From an uncultured Lachnospiraceae bacterium (GTDB taxonomy: Bacteria; Bacillota; Clostridia; Lachnospirales; Lachnospiraceae), in the NCBI GenBank assembly GCA_910578645.1, contig CAJTQI010000004.1, positions 124,001-188,000 on the forward strand: a DNA stretch of 64,000 nt, read 5' to 3'. The notes below the pieces were generated by a model that was given only the letters and a program-made list of their open reading frames with translations, had not been told where the DNA came from and did no database searches. Shown in pieces: positions 10,434 through 20,036 of the stretch (position 1 is its first letter; each line of letters opens with the position of its first letter). Position numbers and translations under genes: made by a program.

Positions 10434-11792
10434 CTAGGGCTCCGCCTTCGGATGCGCAAGGACAGTCTGAATCATGCGGTCTTTCACTTCCATAATGCGG
10501 AATGTATAACCTTCATAATCAAACTCAAAGTCCTCACCATCTTCCGGGATATGCTCCAGCCTGGAAATGACAAATCCGTTGACTGTGTCAAAGGGTTCCT
10601 CCTCGAAGCTTATTTTGAGCTGTTCCTCCAGTTCTTCCAAGGGCATCTTACCCTGTATAACATAGCTGTTTGCACCGTTAGAGCTGATATAGCTTGCCTC
10701 CTCGTCATATTCGTCTTCTATGTTGCCCACGATTTCTTCCAGTATATCTTCAAGCGCCACAAGCCCTGCTGTCTGCCCGTATTCGTCAATTACGATAACC
10801 ATCTGAATCTTCTCGGTCTGCATCACCCGGAACAAATCGTCAATTTTGCGTTTCTCTGTGATAAACCTAGGTTCCCTGAGCAGCCCCTTAATCTTACCGA
10901 TAGGTTTATTTTTCATCCTGTCATTCATCTGCATACGCATCACGTCTTTCAGATGCAGGATACCTACGATATGGTCAATTGTACCGTCGTAGACAGGAAA
11001 ACGGCTATTGTGCGCATCCACGATAAAAGCCGCCGCTTCCTGCAGCGTCATGGTGCACTCGATTCCTATCATGTTATTGCGGTTAATCATAATATCTTTG
11101 GCTTCTTTATCTCCGTACTCAAAGATATTGTTTATCATCTCCGCCTCATTTGCATGGAGGATTCCCTGTTCGTGTCCCACGTTGACCATGGACAGTATCT
11201 CTTCCTCCGTCACGTCAGACCTGTCGCCTGACACGTTGACGCCAAGAAGCCGCAAAATCCCGTTTGCAGTCACGGAAATTAACACTGTCAGAGGCGCCGT
11301 AAACCGCACATAATAGTAGACCGGTGTGATAAACATCCACATCCATCTCTCCGGATTTCGCGCCGCACTTTTCTTAGGTATTGACACTCCAAATGTCAAG
11401 ATTATGTACAGCATAACCAGCGTGACAAGCACTGCCGTGAGAAGCGCAAACAGTGTGACATGCCAGTCTCCCAGATTGCCTATGTTGTGGACTGCCGCCC
11501 GGTAGACGATGTATCCTACATAGCTGTTTAAGCGGTAGAGGTAAAGCGCCCCGAACAAAAGATTGACCGTCACTGCGCCAAGCTGTATAGCCCCTGCATA
11601 CTGTGCATGATGCTCTGTCAGATAAGTAAACTTAAGCTGCTTTCTACCCGGCTTACCCGGTTCTTCTTTGTCGCCCTCGTCTTTCTCCGCACTTTTTATG
11701 TTCCCAAATGCAGAGCCAAACCCATAAAAAACCATTTCAAGAAACAGCAGTATGACAAACCAAATAATACTGCCCGCGACACCGTCGTCCAT
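10434..11792 (-). CDS. CNNM/CorC-HlyC family transporter with CBS pair
   Basis: Membrane protein of the CorC/HlyC (hemolysin C-like, CNNM) group associated with Mg2+ or other divalent-cation homeostasis. The first ~200 residues form the DUF21 core with about four membrane segments. A tandem CBS domain (~215-335) contains MINRNNMIGIE and the second repeat. The C-terminal CorC_HlyC domain (~350-435) includes EEEPFDTVNGFVISRL. A stretch of Lys/Glu/Gly/Pro in the first cytosolic loop (EKDEGDKEEPGKPGRK) is not typical of the family. The start follows AAGGAAGGG. It sits 109 nt after mazF. Confidence 0.9.
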   Translation of the reverse strand: MDDGVAGSIIWFVILLFLEMVFYGFGSAFGNIKSAEKDEGDKEEPGKPGRKQLKFTYLTEHHAQYAGAIQLGAVTVNLLFGALYLYRLNSYVGYIVYRAAVHNIGNLGDWHVTLFALLTAVLVTLVMLYIILTFGVSIPKKSAARNPERWMWMFITPVYYYVRFTAPLTVLISVTANGILRLLGVNVSGDRSDVTEEEILSMVNVGHEQGILHANEAEMINNIFEYGDKEAKDIMINRNNMIGIECTMTLQEAAAFIVDAHNSRFPVYDGTIDHIVGILHLKDVMRMQMNDRMKNKPIGKIKGLLREPRFITEKRKIDDLFRVMQTEKIQMVIVIDEYGQTAGLVALEDILEEIVGNIEDEYDEEASYISSNGANSYVIQGKMPLEELEEQLKISFEEEPFDTVNGFVISRLEHIPEDGEDFEFDYEGYTFRIMEVKDRMIQTVLAHPKAEP

Positions 11793-11901
11793 ATTAAATA
11801 ATCCCTTCCTTTGCTATTGTTTCTTTTGCACAATATAATTGTCTGCCCCTATAATATAGCAAGGAATACCATACGTGTCAAACGATTCCCCGTCAGCCGT
11901 C

Positions 11902-12249
11902 TTATGTATTAAGTTCGAGACTGACCATCAATCCGTAATTGACCACTTGCATGATATCTTGGTCCAGATGGCAAATTCTGTCCTTTAAACGTTTCTTGTC
12001 GATTGTCCTAAGCTGTTCCAGCAAAATCACGGAGTCTTTGACCATATCGTATTTGCTGGCATTTAGTTCTATATGTGTAGGCAGCTTCGCCTTATTCATC
12101 TTTGAGGTGATTGCCGCACAGATTACCGTCGGGCTGTGTTTATTGCCGATATCATTCTGTATAATCAAAACCGGCCTGATTCCTCCCTGTTCAGAACCGA
12201 TTACCGGTCTTAAATCCGCGTAGTAAATATCTCCTCTTCTCATTATCAT
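11902..12249 (-). CDS. mazF: MazF/EndoA-type mRNA interferase
   Basis: Sequence-specific endoribonuclease toxin (PemK/MazF fold). The 115 residues align end to end with what I know of Bacillus NdoA/Endo[30 protein letters not shown], an AAITS strand, KLPTHIEL, then [17 protein letters not shown]. The conserved Arg near residue 25, the Thr-Ser pair and the RTIDK segment of the catalytic groove are present. The first ATG is kept because EndoA proteins start MI(V)xRGD. It is downstream of alr, the conserved Firmicute location, but no antitoxin gene is visible: the alr-mazF gap is only 85 nt. The family usually acts in a dormancy or stress response. Confidence 0.93.
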   Translation of the reverse strand: MIMRRGDIYYADLRPVIGSEQGGIRPVLIIQNDIGNKHSPTVICAAITSKMNKAKLPTHIELNASKYDMVKDSVILLEQLRTIDKKRLKDRICHLDQDIMQVVNYGLMVSLELNT

Positions 12250-12334
12250 ACACTTCCTTATACTAAATACTAATTTCTCACGGCTGCCCGGTACTTAAGC
12301 AACCATCGTGCCATCCATAGTATTGCCGTTTTTT

Positions 12335-13525
12335 CTAAGGGTATACATGATAATCATCGTAATAGTCTTTGCTTGCCACAATCCTGCCGTTTTTCAGATA
12401 CACTCTCGGAATCCTTTTACCCAGTCCGCATGCCAACTCATAATTAAACTTGCCGGACAAATCTCCCAACTCTTCCATCGTAATCTGCCCTTCGCCGTCC
12501 ATACCGATAAGCGTCACCTCATCTCCCAATTCCGCTTCCGGTATATCCTCCACGCTGACCATAAACTGGTCCATGCATACTCTGCCAAGGAGGGGCGCCT
12601 TTTTGCCGTGGATAAGTACATACCCCTTCCCGGAAAGCCCCCGTGGGTAGCCGTCCCCATAGCCTACGGGAATCGTGGCAATCCGCATCCGTCCGGGCGT
12701 CACATAAGTTCCCCCGTAGCTGACGGGCGTTCCTGCCTCCACTTCCCTGACCGATACGATACAGCTCTTTAAGGATAAAGCCGGGCGTAAATCCACAATA
12801 TCTTTCACGACCTCCGCCGAAGGCCACAGTCCGTAGAGCGTAATGCCTGCCCGGACAACGTCCATGTTGGCTTCCGGCAACTCTACGATACCCGCACTGT
12901 TGGAACAATGTTTGACCGGGATTCGGTATCCGAATTCTTTTTCCACGCGTTCCATGAAATCCCGGAACTGCCTGAGCTGTCCTTTGGCCCATGTCTTATC
13001 CGCCTCGTCTGCCCGCGCAAAATGGGTAAACATACCCTCCAGTATAATCCCCGGCGCGTGGAGCACCTTATCTACAAAAGACATTCCCTCCGTATCCGGC
13101 TTAATTCCTATCCTGCACATGCCCGTATCCACTTTGATATGCACTCTGGCAGATTTCCCCATCCTGCATGCACGTGCCGATAGTTCGTCGATAGTATCTT
13201 CCCTGAATACTGCCGGGCGTATTTCATACCGTATTAAATCATCATAACAATAAGGAAACGTATATCCAAGTATGAGGATTGGTTTCTGTAACCCTGCATG
13301 GCGCAGAATCATGGCCTCCTCCGCTGTCGCAACCGCATGGCCCCACACATAATCCATCTTTTCAAGCTCCCGTCCGACAGGCACCGCTCCGTGCCCATAA
13401 CCGTCCGTTTTGATTACGCCGATTATCCTCGTATTCCCGGACAGATTCCGGCGCATCTGTTCCATATTATAACAGATAGCATCCAGGTCAATTTCTGCAT
13501 AGACTCTTTGGTAATTCTCTTTCAT
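12335..13525 (-). CDS. alr: Alanine racemase
   Basis: PLP-dependent, converting L-Ala to D-Ala for peptidoglycan. The PLP lysine is K39 in VIKTDGYGHG, a variant of the usual VKANAYGHG. The second catalytic base is the Tyr in GTPVSYGGTY (~275), and the MDQFMV segment near residue 315 is conserved. Length of 396 residues is normal. The ATG overlaps the nnr stop codon (ATGA, 4 nt) and follows GGAG at 7 nt, implying translational coupling to nnr. The Val-Ile-Lys-Thr-Asp variant around the PLP lysine is common in clostridial Alr. Confidence 0.96.
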   Translation of the reverse strand: MKENYQRVYAEIDLDAICYNMEQMRRNLSGNTRIIGVIKTDGYGHGAVPVGRELEKMDYVWGHAVATAEEAMILRHAGLQKPILILGYTFPYCYDDLIRYEIRPAVFREDTIDELSARACRMGKSARVHIKVDTGMCRIGIKPDTEGMSFVDKVLHAPGIILEGMFTHFARADEADKTWAKGQLRQFRDFMERVEKEFGYRIPVKHCSNSAGIVELPEANMDVVRAGITLYGLWPSAEVVKDIVDLRPALSLKSCIVSVREVEAGTPVSYGGTYVTPGRMRIATIPVGYGDGYPRGLSGKGYVLIHGKKAPLLGRVCMDQFMVSVEDIPEAELGDEVTLIGMDGEGQITMEELGDLSGKFNYELACGLGKRIPRVYLKNGRIVASKDYYDDYHVYP

Positions 13526-15135
13526 GTCTTTGCTCCATTCTCAAATATAGGATTTCGGTTTACGTCTGCCTTGTCTTTGCACTGCAGCAAAAGGGCATCC
13601 GGTATGTTGTCAATAATATCCCCCGCCATCACAGATGCCTCCGTCTTCTTTTCAGCCGCCAGGTCACCCGCAGTGCCATGCAGGCACACGCCTGCCACCG
13701 CTGCCTCAAATCCGGACATTCCCTGTGCAAGAAGCCCGGATACCATTCCTGCCAAAACATCTCCCGAGCCTGCCGTGGCCATGCCGGAATTTCCCGTGGC
13801 ATTGATATAACCGTGTTTTCCTTCCGGGCATACTACTATGGTACGCGCATCCTTACAGACAACCGTACAATGCAGCCTGCGGCTAAGCTCCAACGGATAA
13901 TCCGTCAGATGCTTCTTTACCTGGGCGATGGAGCAGCCATACAGCCTGGCAAATTCACCGATATGAGGTGTCAGGATGACCGTTCTGTCCATCTCTTGCC
14001 TGGATGCCAAGGCTTGCCGAAGCTCTTTATCCCGTGCCAGTATATTAAGGCCGTCCGCATCGATAACAAGCGCAAGACTGCTTTCTGACAGGCAGAACTT
14101 AAGCAGTTCACGGGCATGTTGCGCCGTTCCGATGCCCGGTCCTACGAGAATCACGTCCGCCCATGTCTCTGCCTCCTTCAGCTCCTCCATAAAGCGCTGT
14201 TCATAAAAAGCGCCGGCACTGTCTTCATGCCCCTGCATTCCGGCTCCATAGGAAAGTATCATTGCCTCCGGCACATACTGTTGTATAATCGCCCTGTTTT
14301 CTATGGCTGTGACCATCTTTACCATGCCCGCACCCGTACGGAATGCGCTCTTGGCCGCCAGCATTGCCGCGCCTGCAATGTCACGGTTTCCCGCAATCAC
14401 AAGCACTTTTCCGAAAGTTCCCTTATTACCGTCCGGCCTGCGGTGCGGCAAAAGCATAGCGTCCGTCCCGATATGTGTATACCAATAAGGTTCCGTACCC
14501 ATAAAACTGTACTTATCAATCCCCATCTGCCTGCATATAAGCTTACCCGCATATGCCGCGCCCGGATACAATACATGCCCTACTTTATAAAATCCGTAAG
14601 TTACCGTCAAGTCGGCGTGGACGGCGCACCCCATCACTTCCCCCGTATCCGCCTGGATGCCGGAAGGAATATCCACACTGCATATATATGCTCCGCTGTT
14701 GTTTATCCACTCTATTGCCGAACGGTGTGCCCCCTCCACCTGTCTGGATAGTCCGATTCCAAAAATCGCATCTATCACTATATTATATTCACCATCCTGT
14801 ATTGTGCTAAAAATCTGCGCCTGGTATGCACGCACAATATCTGCCTGCCTTGCCGTCTCGGGGCTACACTTCTTCCCATCTCCAAGCAGCACGTAAGTGA
14901 CATGACAGCCTTCCAACATAAGAAGACGGCCGACGGCAAGACCGTCGCCTCCGTTGTTGCCGCCTCCTGCCACCACCAATACCCTGTACGGATGGTTCCC
15001 GCATACACGCCGCAATTCTTCTACAGTGACAAGCGCCGCCCGCTCCATCAGCACAAGTGCCGGAATATGGCATTTTTCAATCGTATTGGTATCATATCGC
15101 TTCATCTGCGAAGCCGTTACAAGATATTCTTTCAT
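13522..15135 (-). CDS. nnr: Bifunctional NAD(P)H-hydrate epimerase/dehydratase
   Basis: Repairs hydrated NAD(P)H. The N-terminal YjeF_N epimerase domain (~1-215) includes VVAGGGNNGGDGLAVGR and the VDIPSGIQADTG loop. The C-terminal ribokinase-like dehydratase (~225-525) includes GTFGKVLVIAGNRDIAGAA and the nucleotide-site GSGDVLAGM. Length of 537 residues fits the fusion form. GAGGAAAAT precedes the ATG. In many Firmicutes acpS lies next to this gene, but none is seen here. It overlaps alr by 4 nt, so the two are surely co-transcribed. Confidence 0.95.
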   Translation of the reverse strand: MKEYLVTASQMKRYDTNTIEKCHIPALVLMERAALVTVEELRRVCGNHPYRVLVVAGGGNNGGDGLAVGRLLMLEGCHVTYVLLGDGKKCSPETARQADIVRAYQAQIFSTIQDGEYNIVIDAIFGIGLSRQVEGAHRSAIEWINNSGAYICSVDIPSGIQADTGEVMGCAVHADLTVTYGFYKVGHVLYPGAAYAGKLICRQMGIDKYSFMGTEPYWYTHIGTDAMLLPHRRPDGNKGTFGKVLVIAGNRDIAGAAMLAAKSAFRTGAGMVKMVTAIENRAIIQQYVPEAMILSYGAGMQGHEDSAGAFYEQRFMEELKEAETWADVILVGPGIGTAQHARELLKFCLSESSLALVIDADGLNILARDKELRQALASRQEMDRTVILTPHIGEFARLYGCSIAQVKKHLTDYPLELSRRLHCTVVCKDARTIVVCPEGKHGYINATGNSGMATAGSGDVLAGMVSGLLAQGMSGFEAAVAGVCLHGTAGDLAAEKKTEASVMAGDIIDNIPDALLLQCKDKADVNRNPIFENGAKT

Positions 15136-15225
15136 ATTTTCCTCTATACATTTTCCTTTACAAAGCGCTTTGTGCTGAAAACGCGAGCAGAATCTTGTAT
15201 CTAATTATAAAGAAGCGCTAAAACC

Positions 15226-15951
15226 TCACGATTTCAGCGCATTCCCACATTCTTCTTTCTGCTCTGTCTTCATATCACTGTCAGTCTCCGGCTGTTCTTG
15301 GGCTCCCGGTTTGTCTTTGTCCGTCTCCTTGCCCTTCTGGTATTTTTCTTCCGGATTATACTTCATATCAAATATCTCCAGAACATCCGCACCGAATATA
15401 TCATGCATATAGGAATAGAGTTGGTGGTTCATCGCTTCCTTCTCCTGCTTGCGGATTACTTTCTTCTTTAATTCTCTCCTGATTGTGCCAATCCATTCTT
15501 CTATTTCTTCTAATTCTTCCGTGTTCTTCTGCATTCTCCGGTAACACACATCCATAGTGGCTACCATCAGCCGATTATTGGCCTGGTTAATCTGTCTGGG
15601 CAAATCTGTCAGTTCATCTTCACATGTCTCAATCTTCTCATTGCATTCATTGACAAGTTTCCTGTGTCCTTCCATTGTCTTTTCCAGTTTCTTGGAAGGA
15701 TTCTTCTCCATCTCGTCCGCCAAGACCATAATTTCATCCATTGTCTTTTTCTTAAGCTTCTTGCATTCCTTGCTCTCCTCGTTGGCCTTGGCCTGCCGCT
15801 TAATTAACTTATTCAGCTCCTCTTCCAAGCGTTTAATCTCCGGCGTTGCCCCCTTTTGTGTAAATAGCTTATGCCACTTATTGTCCAGCGTGAGAATCGG
15901 AACTTTCTTGCCTACAAGCGCCGATTCAAATACTTCATCTGTCCTTGCCAT
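15226..15951 (-). CDS. Coiled-coil protein of unknown function
   Basis: About 241 highly charged residues. The N-terminal ~35 (MARTDEVFESALVGKKVP) look folded. Residues ~40-180 are heptad-rich Lys/Glu coiled coil, and the last ~45 are disordered and Gln/Glu/Lys-rich. No signal peptide or membrane segment is seen. The longest frame starts at GTG 16008, but its Shine-Dalgarno touches the codon. The ATG at 15951 with GGAAGGGTGG upstream looks better. It lies between rex and nnr and follows the same orientation. I do not recognise a named domain. Confidence 0.7.
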   Translation of the reverse strand: MARTDEVFESALVGKKVPILTLDNKWHKLFTQKGATPEIKRLEEELNKLIKRQAKANEESKECKKLKKKTMDEIMVLADEMEKNPSKKLEKTMEGHRKLVNECNEKIETCEDELTDLPRQINQANNRLMVATMDVCYRRMQKNTEELEEIEEWIGTIRRELKKKVIRKQEKEAMNHQLYSYMHDIFGADVLEIFDMKYNPEEKYQKGKETDKDKPGAQEQPETDSDMKTEQKEECGNALKS

Positions 15952-16030
15952 CGCTGCCACCCTTCCCCTTGTTCCATAAACCACAGGTCTATGGCTACTA
16001 TCTGCCACTCTCCCAAGCGGCTACTTCCCC

Positions 16031-16684
16031 TTAATTGGTTGATAGCTTCGTCAGCCCACTATGGGATGCCAGATTATAGGACAACTTCATCAGACTGTCC
16101 GACAGGTGTACATTCTCCACCTGGATATCGTCCGGTACATGTAAATCCACATGGGCAAAATTCCAAAAGCCTTTTATTCCATAAGATACAAGCTGTTCCG
16201 CCACCTCCACGGCACTGGCCTTCGGTATGGTCAACACGGCGATATCAATATTGTTTGCCCTCACAAACTGCTCTATCTCCTGCATCGGCTGCACCGTAAG
16301 CTCCCGTATCTGCATACCATGAAGCCGCGTATCCTGGTCAAAAATCCCCCGAAACATAAAGCCTCTGCGCTCAAAATTCATATAATTCACAAGTGCTTGT
16401 CCCAAATGTCCTGCCCCGACGATAATCAAGTTATGCTCTTTATGGAGTCCAAGAATTTTGCCGATTTCATCATAGAGATAACCTACATTGTATCCATACC
16501 CCTGTTGGCCAAAGCCTCCGAAATTATTTAAATCCTGTCTAATCTGCGACGCGGTAACACGCATAATATCACTCAATTCCTGTGAAGAAACTCTCTCAAT
16601 CCCCTCGTCCTTCAATTCACCGAGATATCTGAAATACCTGGGTAAACGGCTCACAACAGCCTGCGAAATTTCCTTTTCTTCCAT
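16031..16684 (-). CDS. rex: Redox-sensing transcriptional repressor Rex
   Basis: Binds DNA when NADH/NAD+ is low and is released by NADH, controlling fermentation and energy genes. The N-terminal winged helix (~1-75 from this start) contains VSSQELSDIMRVTASQIRQD, and the Rossmann domain has VGAGHLGQALVNY followed by FDQD. The frame is open back to 16744, but that ATG lies inside the predicted -35 box. The ATG at 16684 gives 217 residues, normal for Rex, and sits about 25 nt after the expected transcription start. Targets are not visible from the gene itself. Direct neighbours downstream (coiled-coil protein, nnr, alr) probably share its transcript. Confidence 0.95.
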   Translation of the reverse strand: MEEKEISQAVVSRLPRYFRYLGELKDEGIERVSSQELSDIMRVTASQIRQDLNNFGGFGQQGYGYNVGYLYDEIGKILGLHKEHNLIIVGAGHLGQALVNYMNFERRGFMFRGIFDQDTRLHGMQIRELTVQPMQEIEQFVRANNIDIAVLTIPKASAVEVAEQLVSYGIKGFWNFAHVDLHVPDDIQVENVHLSDSLMKLSYNLASHSGLTKLSTN

Positions 16685-16715
16685 CCCGCCCGCACCCCCT
16701 GTATTTAATAAGATA

Positions 16716-16744
16716 AGTATACAACTGTGTAAAAAAACTGTCAA
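16716..16744 (-). promoter_or_regulatory. Strong predicted promoter of rex
   Basis: Minus-strand TTGACA (16744-16739), 17-bp spacer, TATACT (16721-16716). Its position decides the rex start: the longer open frame would begin inside the promoter. Confidence 0.8.
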
Positions 16745-16767
16745 ACATAACTATTTGGCCAATTACA

Positions 16768-16796
16768 TTGACAGTTGCGCATTCTGCCTGTAAACT
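16768..16796 (+). promoter_or_regulatory. Predicted promoter of the ABC-F gene
   Basis: TTGACA (16768-16773), 17-bp spacer, TAAACT (16791-16796). It is back to back with the rex promoter. No attenuator hairpin or short leader ORF is obvious in the ~40-nt leader, unlike many antibiotic-inducible ABC-F genes. Confidence 0.65.
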
Positions 16797-16837
16797 GAGT
16801 ATATTTGGAAGAAAACACTAGAAAGGCATGAACTGTT

Positions 16838-18811
16838 ATGATACTTTCCGTAGGCAACATAAAAAAATCATTCAATGAAATTCCCATTCTCAAGAATGTT
16901 TCTTTTCATATTGAGGATTACGATAAGGCCGCCATTGTCGGCATTAACGGCGCCGGAAAAACCACGCTTTTGCGCATTATCATGGGAGAATTGTCCGCCG
17001 ATGAGGGCGTGGTAACAGTCTCCCACGACAAAACGATAGGTTATCTCTCACAGAATGAGGCGGTGTCCGGGGAAAATACAATCTATAACGAGCTTCTTAG
17101 CGTAAAGCAGGATATCATTGACCTGGAACAGAGGATGCGCTCCGTCGAGCTGCAGATGCATTCCGCTTCCGAAGATGCTTTACAGCGTCTGATGGATACT
17201 TATGCAGGACTGACACATGCTTTTGAATCGGCTAACGGATATGCCTATAAGAGCGAAGTGACAGGCGTGTTGAAGGGCCTTGGATTTACAGAGGAAGAGT
17301 TCGGCCGTTCCATCTCCACTCTTTCCGGCGGCCAAAAGACCCGTGTGGCGCTTGGCAAGCTGCTTCTGCTTGCCCCCAGCCTGATTATCCTGGACGAGCC
17401 AACGAACCATCTGGATATGTCCTCCATCACATGGCTTGAGACATACTTACTCAACTATAGAGGCGCCGTGATTATCGTATCCCACGACCGCTATTTCCTG
17501 GACAAGATTGCCAATAAAGTCATCGAAATAGACAATACGAAATCTACGGTCTTTACAGGTAATTACACCGCCTATGCAGCTAAAAAGGAAATGCTGCGCA
17601 CGGCTGAGTACAACGCTTATATGAAACAACAGCAGGAAATCAAACACCAGGAGGAAGTGATTGCAAAACTGAAATCTTTCAACCGGGAAAAATCGATACG
17701 CCGTGCCGAAAGCCGGGGAAAAATGCTTGAGAAAATGGATGTACTGGACAGGCCAACCCAGGTACGCGCCGACATGCACCTTACCTTAACGCCCCAATAT
17801 GAAAGCGGGAACGACGTGCTCCATGTGGAGAATCTGTCCAAGTCTTTTGGCGCTCTCACACTGTTTGAACATCTGGCTTTTGACATCAAAAAGGGAGAGC
17901 ATGTGGCAATCATCGGCGACAACGGTACCGGAAAAACAACCATACTCAAAATAATCAATGCCCTGGTAGCCCCCGACGCCGGAGAAATCCGCCTGGGAAG
18001 CAATGTGGCGGTAGGTTATTATGACCAAGAACATCATGTGCTACATATGGACAAGACACTGTTTGAAGAAATATCCGATGATTACCCGGCATTGACGAAT
18101 ACCGAAATACGCAATACCCTGGCGGCATTTCTTTTCACCGGGGAGGACGTCTTCAAACAAGTCAAGGCGTTAAGCGGCGGTGAGCGCGGACGCGTCTCCC
18201 TGGCCAAGCTGATGTTGTCGGAAGCCAACTTCTTAATTCTGGACGAGCCTACGAACCACCTGGATATCATGTCCAAAGAAATATTAGAAGACGCCTTAAA
18301 CGCCTATATGGGAACCGTACTCTACGTGTCCCATGACCGTTATTTCATCAACAAAACGGCTACAAGAATACTCGACCTTAACCGTAAGACGCTGACAAGC
18401 TACCTAGGTAATTATGAATACTATCTGGAGAAAAAAGACGGACAGCTCGCCCTTATAGATGCCGGCAGACAAACAGCAGATTCCAATATGCCCCACGCAA
18501 ACAGCCTGGCGCTTTCTAGTAAAAACGGAAACGATGGCAAAGTCCCGGATACACATGCCGTTGACAACAGACAAGAATGGCTTGCACGCAAGGAGCAGCA
18601 GGCAGCCCAACGCAAAAAAGAAAACGATATCAAAAAGTGCGAAAAGCAGATAGAAGAGCTCGAAAACCGCAATGCACAAATCGACGCCCTGATGGCTTCC
18701 CCGGAAGTCTGCACCGATGTGGCTAAATTGCAGGAACTGAGCAAAGAACGGGAATCCAATGACAGCCAATTGATTGGTTTATACGAAAAATGGGAACTGC
18801 TCTCTGAATAA
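16838..18811 (+). CDS. ABC-F family ribosome-associated ATPase
   Basis: Soluble protein with two ABC ATPase domains and no membrane part; the family acts on ribosomes (translation rescue or antibiotic protection). Domain 1 has Walker A GINGAGKTTL (~35-44), signature LSGGQKTRVALG and Walker B LIILDEPTNHLD. A charged P-site tRNA-interaction linker follows (~240-310). Domain 2 has GDNGTGKTTI, LSGGERGRVSLAKL and LILDEPTNHLD. A C-terminal coiled coil (~580-657, KKCEKQIEELENRN) resembles the Uup/YdiF type. Length is 657. These features favour a housekeeping YdiF/Uup-like member over a resistance determinant, but subfamily assignment needs a phylogeny. The terminator hairpin includes its last codons. 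Confidence 0.93.
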   Translation: MILSVGNIKKSFNEIPILKNVSFHIEDYDKAAIVGINGAGKTTLLRIIMGELSADEGVVTVSHDKTIGYLSQNEAVSGENTIYNELLSVKQDIIDLEQRMRSVELQMHSASEDALQRLMDTYAGLTHAFESANGYAYKSEVTGVLKGLGFTEEEFGRSISTLSGGQKTRVALGKLLLLAPSLIILDEPTNHLDMSSITWLETYLLNYRGAVIIVSHDRYFLDKIANKVIEIDNTKSTVFTGNYTAYAAKKEMLRTAEYNAYMKQQQEIKHQEEVIAKLKSFNREKSIRRAESRGKMLEKMDVLDRPTQVRADMHLTLTPQYESGNDVLHVENLSKSFGALTLFEHLAFDIKKGEHVAIIGDNGTGKTTILKIINALVAPDAGEIRLGSNVAVGYYDQEHHVLHMDKTLFEEISDDYPALTNTEIRNTLAAFLFTGEDVFKQVKALSGGERGRVSLAKLMLSEANFLILDEPTNHLDIMSKEILEDALNAYMGTVLYVSHDRYFINKTATRILDLNRKTLTSYLGNYEYYLEKKDGQLALIDAGRQTADSNMPHANSLALSSKNGNDGKVPDTHAVDNRQEWLARKEQQAAQRKKENDIKKCEKQIEELENRNAQIDALMASPEVCTDVAKLQELSKERESNDSQLIGLYEKWELLSE

Positions 18812-18822
18812 GAGCAGCTCCC
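18792..18822. terminator. Bidirectional terminator between ABC-F and icd, overlapping the ABC-F stop
   Basis: Stem GGGAACTGCTCT / AGAGCAGCTCCC (one internal mismatch) with a 7-nt loop that contains the end of the ABC-F reading frame (TAA at 18809-18811). On the minus strand the stem is followed by a run of five T, which would terminate icd. On the plus strand it is followed by TTTCTT. Confidence 0.75.
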
Positions 18823-18827
18823 GTTTC

Positions 18828-20036
18828 TTAAATTGTGTCAAATGTCTGCCGGACAGCTTTGATAAAACCTTCACTGTTGAGTACCGTTACATCCTGTAAA
18901 GAAGTAATTAACGCCAAATCTTTCGTCATCTTACCTTCTTCAATCGTCTGTATGGTTGCTCTCTCCAATTTATCTGCAAACTCCGTCAATTCCTGAATCC
19001 CATCTAACTCACCGCGCTTTTTCAGTGCACCTGTCCAGGCGAAGATTGTCGCCACGGAGTTGGTGGAAGTTTCTTCTCCCTGTAAATATTTGTAATAATG
19101 CCGCTGTACGGTTCCATGGGCCGCCTCATATTCATAGACGCCGCTGGGGGATACCAACACGGAAGTCATCATGGCGAGGGAGCCAAACGCAGAAGACACC
19201 ATATCGCTCATCACATCGCCGTCATAATTCTTACATGCCCAAATGAACCCGCCCTTCGCTTTCATAACACGGGCCACAGCATCGTCAATCAGCGTATAGA
19301 AATATTCAATACCTGCCGCCTCAAATCTGTCTTTATATTCCCCATCATAGATTTCCTGGAAAATATCTTTAAAGTTATGATCGTATTTCTTGGAAATCGT
19401 ATCCTTTGTGGCAAACCACAAATCTTGCTTCGTGTCCAGTGCAAAATTGAAACATGCCTTTGCAAAGCTTCTGATGGACTCATCTGTATTGTGAATCCCC
19501 TGCAAAATACCGGAACCCGTAAAATTATGTATGGTCTCACGAATCTCCGTTCCGTCCTTAGCGGTGAACACCAACTCCGCCTTCCCGGGGCCGGGCACTT
19601 TAATTTCGGTGTTTTTGTAGACGTCGCCGTAAGCATGGCGGGCCAGAGTAATAGGCTTTTCCCAATTTCTCACACAAGGCTCTATGCCCTTGACAACGAT
19701 GGGTGCACGAAATACCGTACCGTCTAGTGCCGCACGTATTGTTCCGTTAGGACTTTTCCACATCTCCTTCAAATGATACTCTGTCATGCGGGCTGCATTG
19801 GGTGTAATAGTGGCACATTTAACCGCTACCCCATATTTCTTCGTCGCCTCGGCGCTGTCCAGAGTGACCTGGTCGTCCGTCTCATTGCGGTGTTCCAATC
19901 CTAAATCATAATATTCTGTTTTCAAGTCAATATAAGGAAGTAACAACTCGTCCTTTATCATCTTCCAGAGAATCCTTGTCATCTCATCCCCGTCCATCTC
20001 CACAAGAGGAGTCGTCATTTTAATTTTTTCTGCCAT
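18828..20036 (-). CDS. icd: NADP-dependent isocitrate dehydrogenase, type II (homodimeric)
   Basis: Oxidative decarboxylation of isocitrate to 2-oxoglutarate. The 402 residues match the eukaryote-like class: [18 protein letters not shown] at the N-terminus, [20 protein letters not shown] for substrate binding, [10 protein letters not shown] and [17 protein letters not shown] for metal binding, then [10 protein letters not shown] for NADP. It is the last gene of an operon with the candidate Re-citrate synthase and gntR. Its ATG overlaps the gntR stop (TAATG), and AGGAAAAAT precedes it. It provides glutamate precursor in an anaerobe. No aconitase is in the window. Confidence 0.96.
   Translation of the reverse strand: MAEKIKMTTPLVEMDGDEMTRILWKMIKDELLLPYIDLKTEYYDLGLEHRNETDDQVTLDSAEATKKYGVAVKCATITPNAARMTEYHLKEMWKSPNGTIRAALDGTVFRAPIVVKGIEPCVRNWEKPITLARHAYGDVYKNTEIKVPGPGKAELVFTAKDGTEIRETIHNFTGSGILQGIHNTDESIRSFAKACFNFALDTKQDLWFATKDTISKKYDHNFKDIFQEIYDGEYKDRFEAAGIEYFYTLIDDAVARVMKAKGGFIWACKNYDGDVMSDMVSSAFGSLAMMTSVLVSPSGVYEYEAAHGTVQRHYYKYLQGEETSTNSVATIFAWTGALKKRGELDGIQELTEFADKLERATIQTIEEGKMTKDLALITSLQDVTVLNSEGFIKAVRQTFDTI

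Noticed and set aside
10356..11231. 291-residue open frame antisense to the CNNM/CBS gene
   Set aside because: Shadow of a strongly coding gene on the other strand; no ribosome binding site and no recognisable domain.
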